IMG/VR virus record: IMGVR_UViG_3300034121_001318
Span: 1 to 36,678 of that record
From: a virus
Direction: 5' to 3' (one strand)
DNA: 36,678 nt
The notes below the pieces were generated by a model. That model was not told the origin of the DNA, made no database searches, and saw nothing but the letters and a program-made list of their open reading frames with translations. Positions 36,502 through 36,678 of the stretch are shown here, one piece after another. The number at the start of each line of letters is the position of its first letter. Position 1 is the stretch's first letter. Both the position numbers and the translations under genes were made by a program.

Positions 36502-36678
36502 ATGACCACACGCCTTATCATCCTCCTCGCCGCCGCCTTGCTTTGCTTGGCCGCTCCTTTGCAGGGGCAGACGATCAAAGCCGTTGCATTCAACACCACG
36601 AACAACACAGTCGTATCGACCAACCAAATTGCGTTCACAAGATTGGCGGCTCTTGGAGGAACCGCAGAAATTCCGGGT
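36502..36678 (+). CDS. Secreted or fibre-like protein, 5' part (continues at 1-403)
   Basis: The gene starts at ATG 36502, one base after the stop of the 175-residue gene upstream, and continues across the circle join to the stop at 403, giving 150 residues. The N-terminus looks like a signal peptide: Thr-Thr-Arg is followed by about fifteen hydrophobic Leu/Ile/Ala residues and a small-residue region ending near Gln-Gly-Gln. A Sec signal is unusual for a protein in the tail-fibre region of a phage. The rest is rich in Asn and Thr. The intact frame across the join is independent support for circular closure. The function is not recognised. Confidence 0.75.
   Translation, partial: MTTRLIILLAAALLCLAAPLQGQTIKAVAFNTTNNTVVSTNQIAFTRLAALGGTAEIPG
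36552..36678. repeat. 127-bp terminal overlap, right copy
   Basis: This is the right-hand copy of the exact repeat at 1-127. It lies inside the coding sequence that starts at 36502 and should be counted once when the genome is treated as a circle. Confidence 0.97.

Overview
The window is a complete, circularly closed genome of a temperate tailed phage with a lambda-type packaging and head module. The first 127 bases (1-127) are repeated exactly at the end (36552-36678), and one reading frame runs intact across the join, so the unit is 36,551 bp. An overlap of exactly 127 bases is what a k=127 assembler leaves on a circular contig, so it is probably not a biological terminal repeat. GC content is high (high 50s percent by eye). 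A lipobox protein beside an M15 peptidase endolysin suggests a Gram-negative host. The integrase style (NxLRHSF) hints at a Verrucomicrobia-like host, but nothing here proves it. The phage carries an attP that copies the 3' part of a host tRNA-Ser(CGA) gene, so it integrates there, and the intact attP shows this is the excised or virion form.

Layout, + strand unless stated. 18964-24769: packaging and head genes (small and large terminase, gpW-like joiner, portal, protease-scaffold, major capsid), ended by a clear terminator. 24857-26608: a protein with two glycosyltransferase-like domains. 26612-34482: connector, tail completion, tail terminator (internally duplicated), tail tube, chaperone, tape measure, tail tip and a very Ser/Thr-rich 601-residue protein. 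34501-35945: a second glycosyltransferase-like protein and an RmlC-like cupin. 35973 through the join to 3854: baseplate or fibre-like proteins, one with a signal peptide and one with a collagen-like tract. 3879-4758: lysis cassette (holin-like, lipoprotein, endolysin). 6435-4922 (- strand): metallophosphoesterase, winged-helix-like protein, HExxH peptidase and a small membrane protein. 6543-7956: attP, excisionase-like gene and integrase. 7959-9122: four ribbon-helix-helix-like genes and a second excisionase-like paralogue. 9130-10654: small membrane and coiled-coil proteins. 10647-17441: RuvC-like resolvase, SSB-like protein, RecB-like nuclease, an HNH/deoxyribosyltransferase-like fusion, family A DNA polymerase, AEP-type primase and a RecA-fold helicase. 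17449-18845: small genes and repeats leading into the packaging operon.

Genes are packed tightly, and many start codons overlap the previous stop by 4 bases (ATGA or GTGA). Every gap of 16 bases or more in the late operon carries TTGACA 14-17 bases before the next start codon, and so does the head of the leftward operon. This is the most regular unexplained signal in the window. The most interesting gene content is the sugar module spread through the structural genes (two glycosyltransferase-like proteins, an epimerase-like cupin and a Ser/Thr-rich candidate acceptor), which could glycosylate the virion, and the HNH/deoxyribosyltransferase-like fusion inside the replication module. No CI-like repressor was recognised. 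The ribbon-helix-helix cluster or the leftward winged-helix/HExxH pair may control lysogeny instead.
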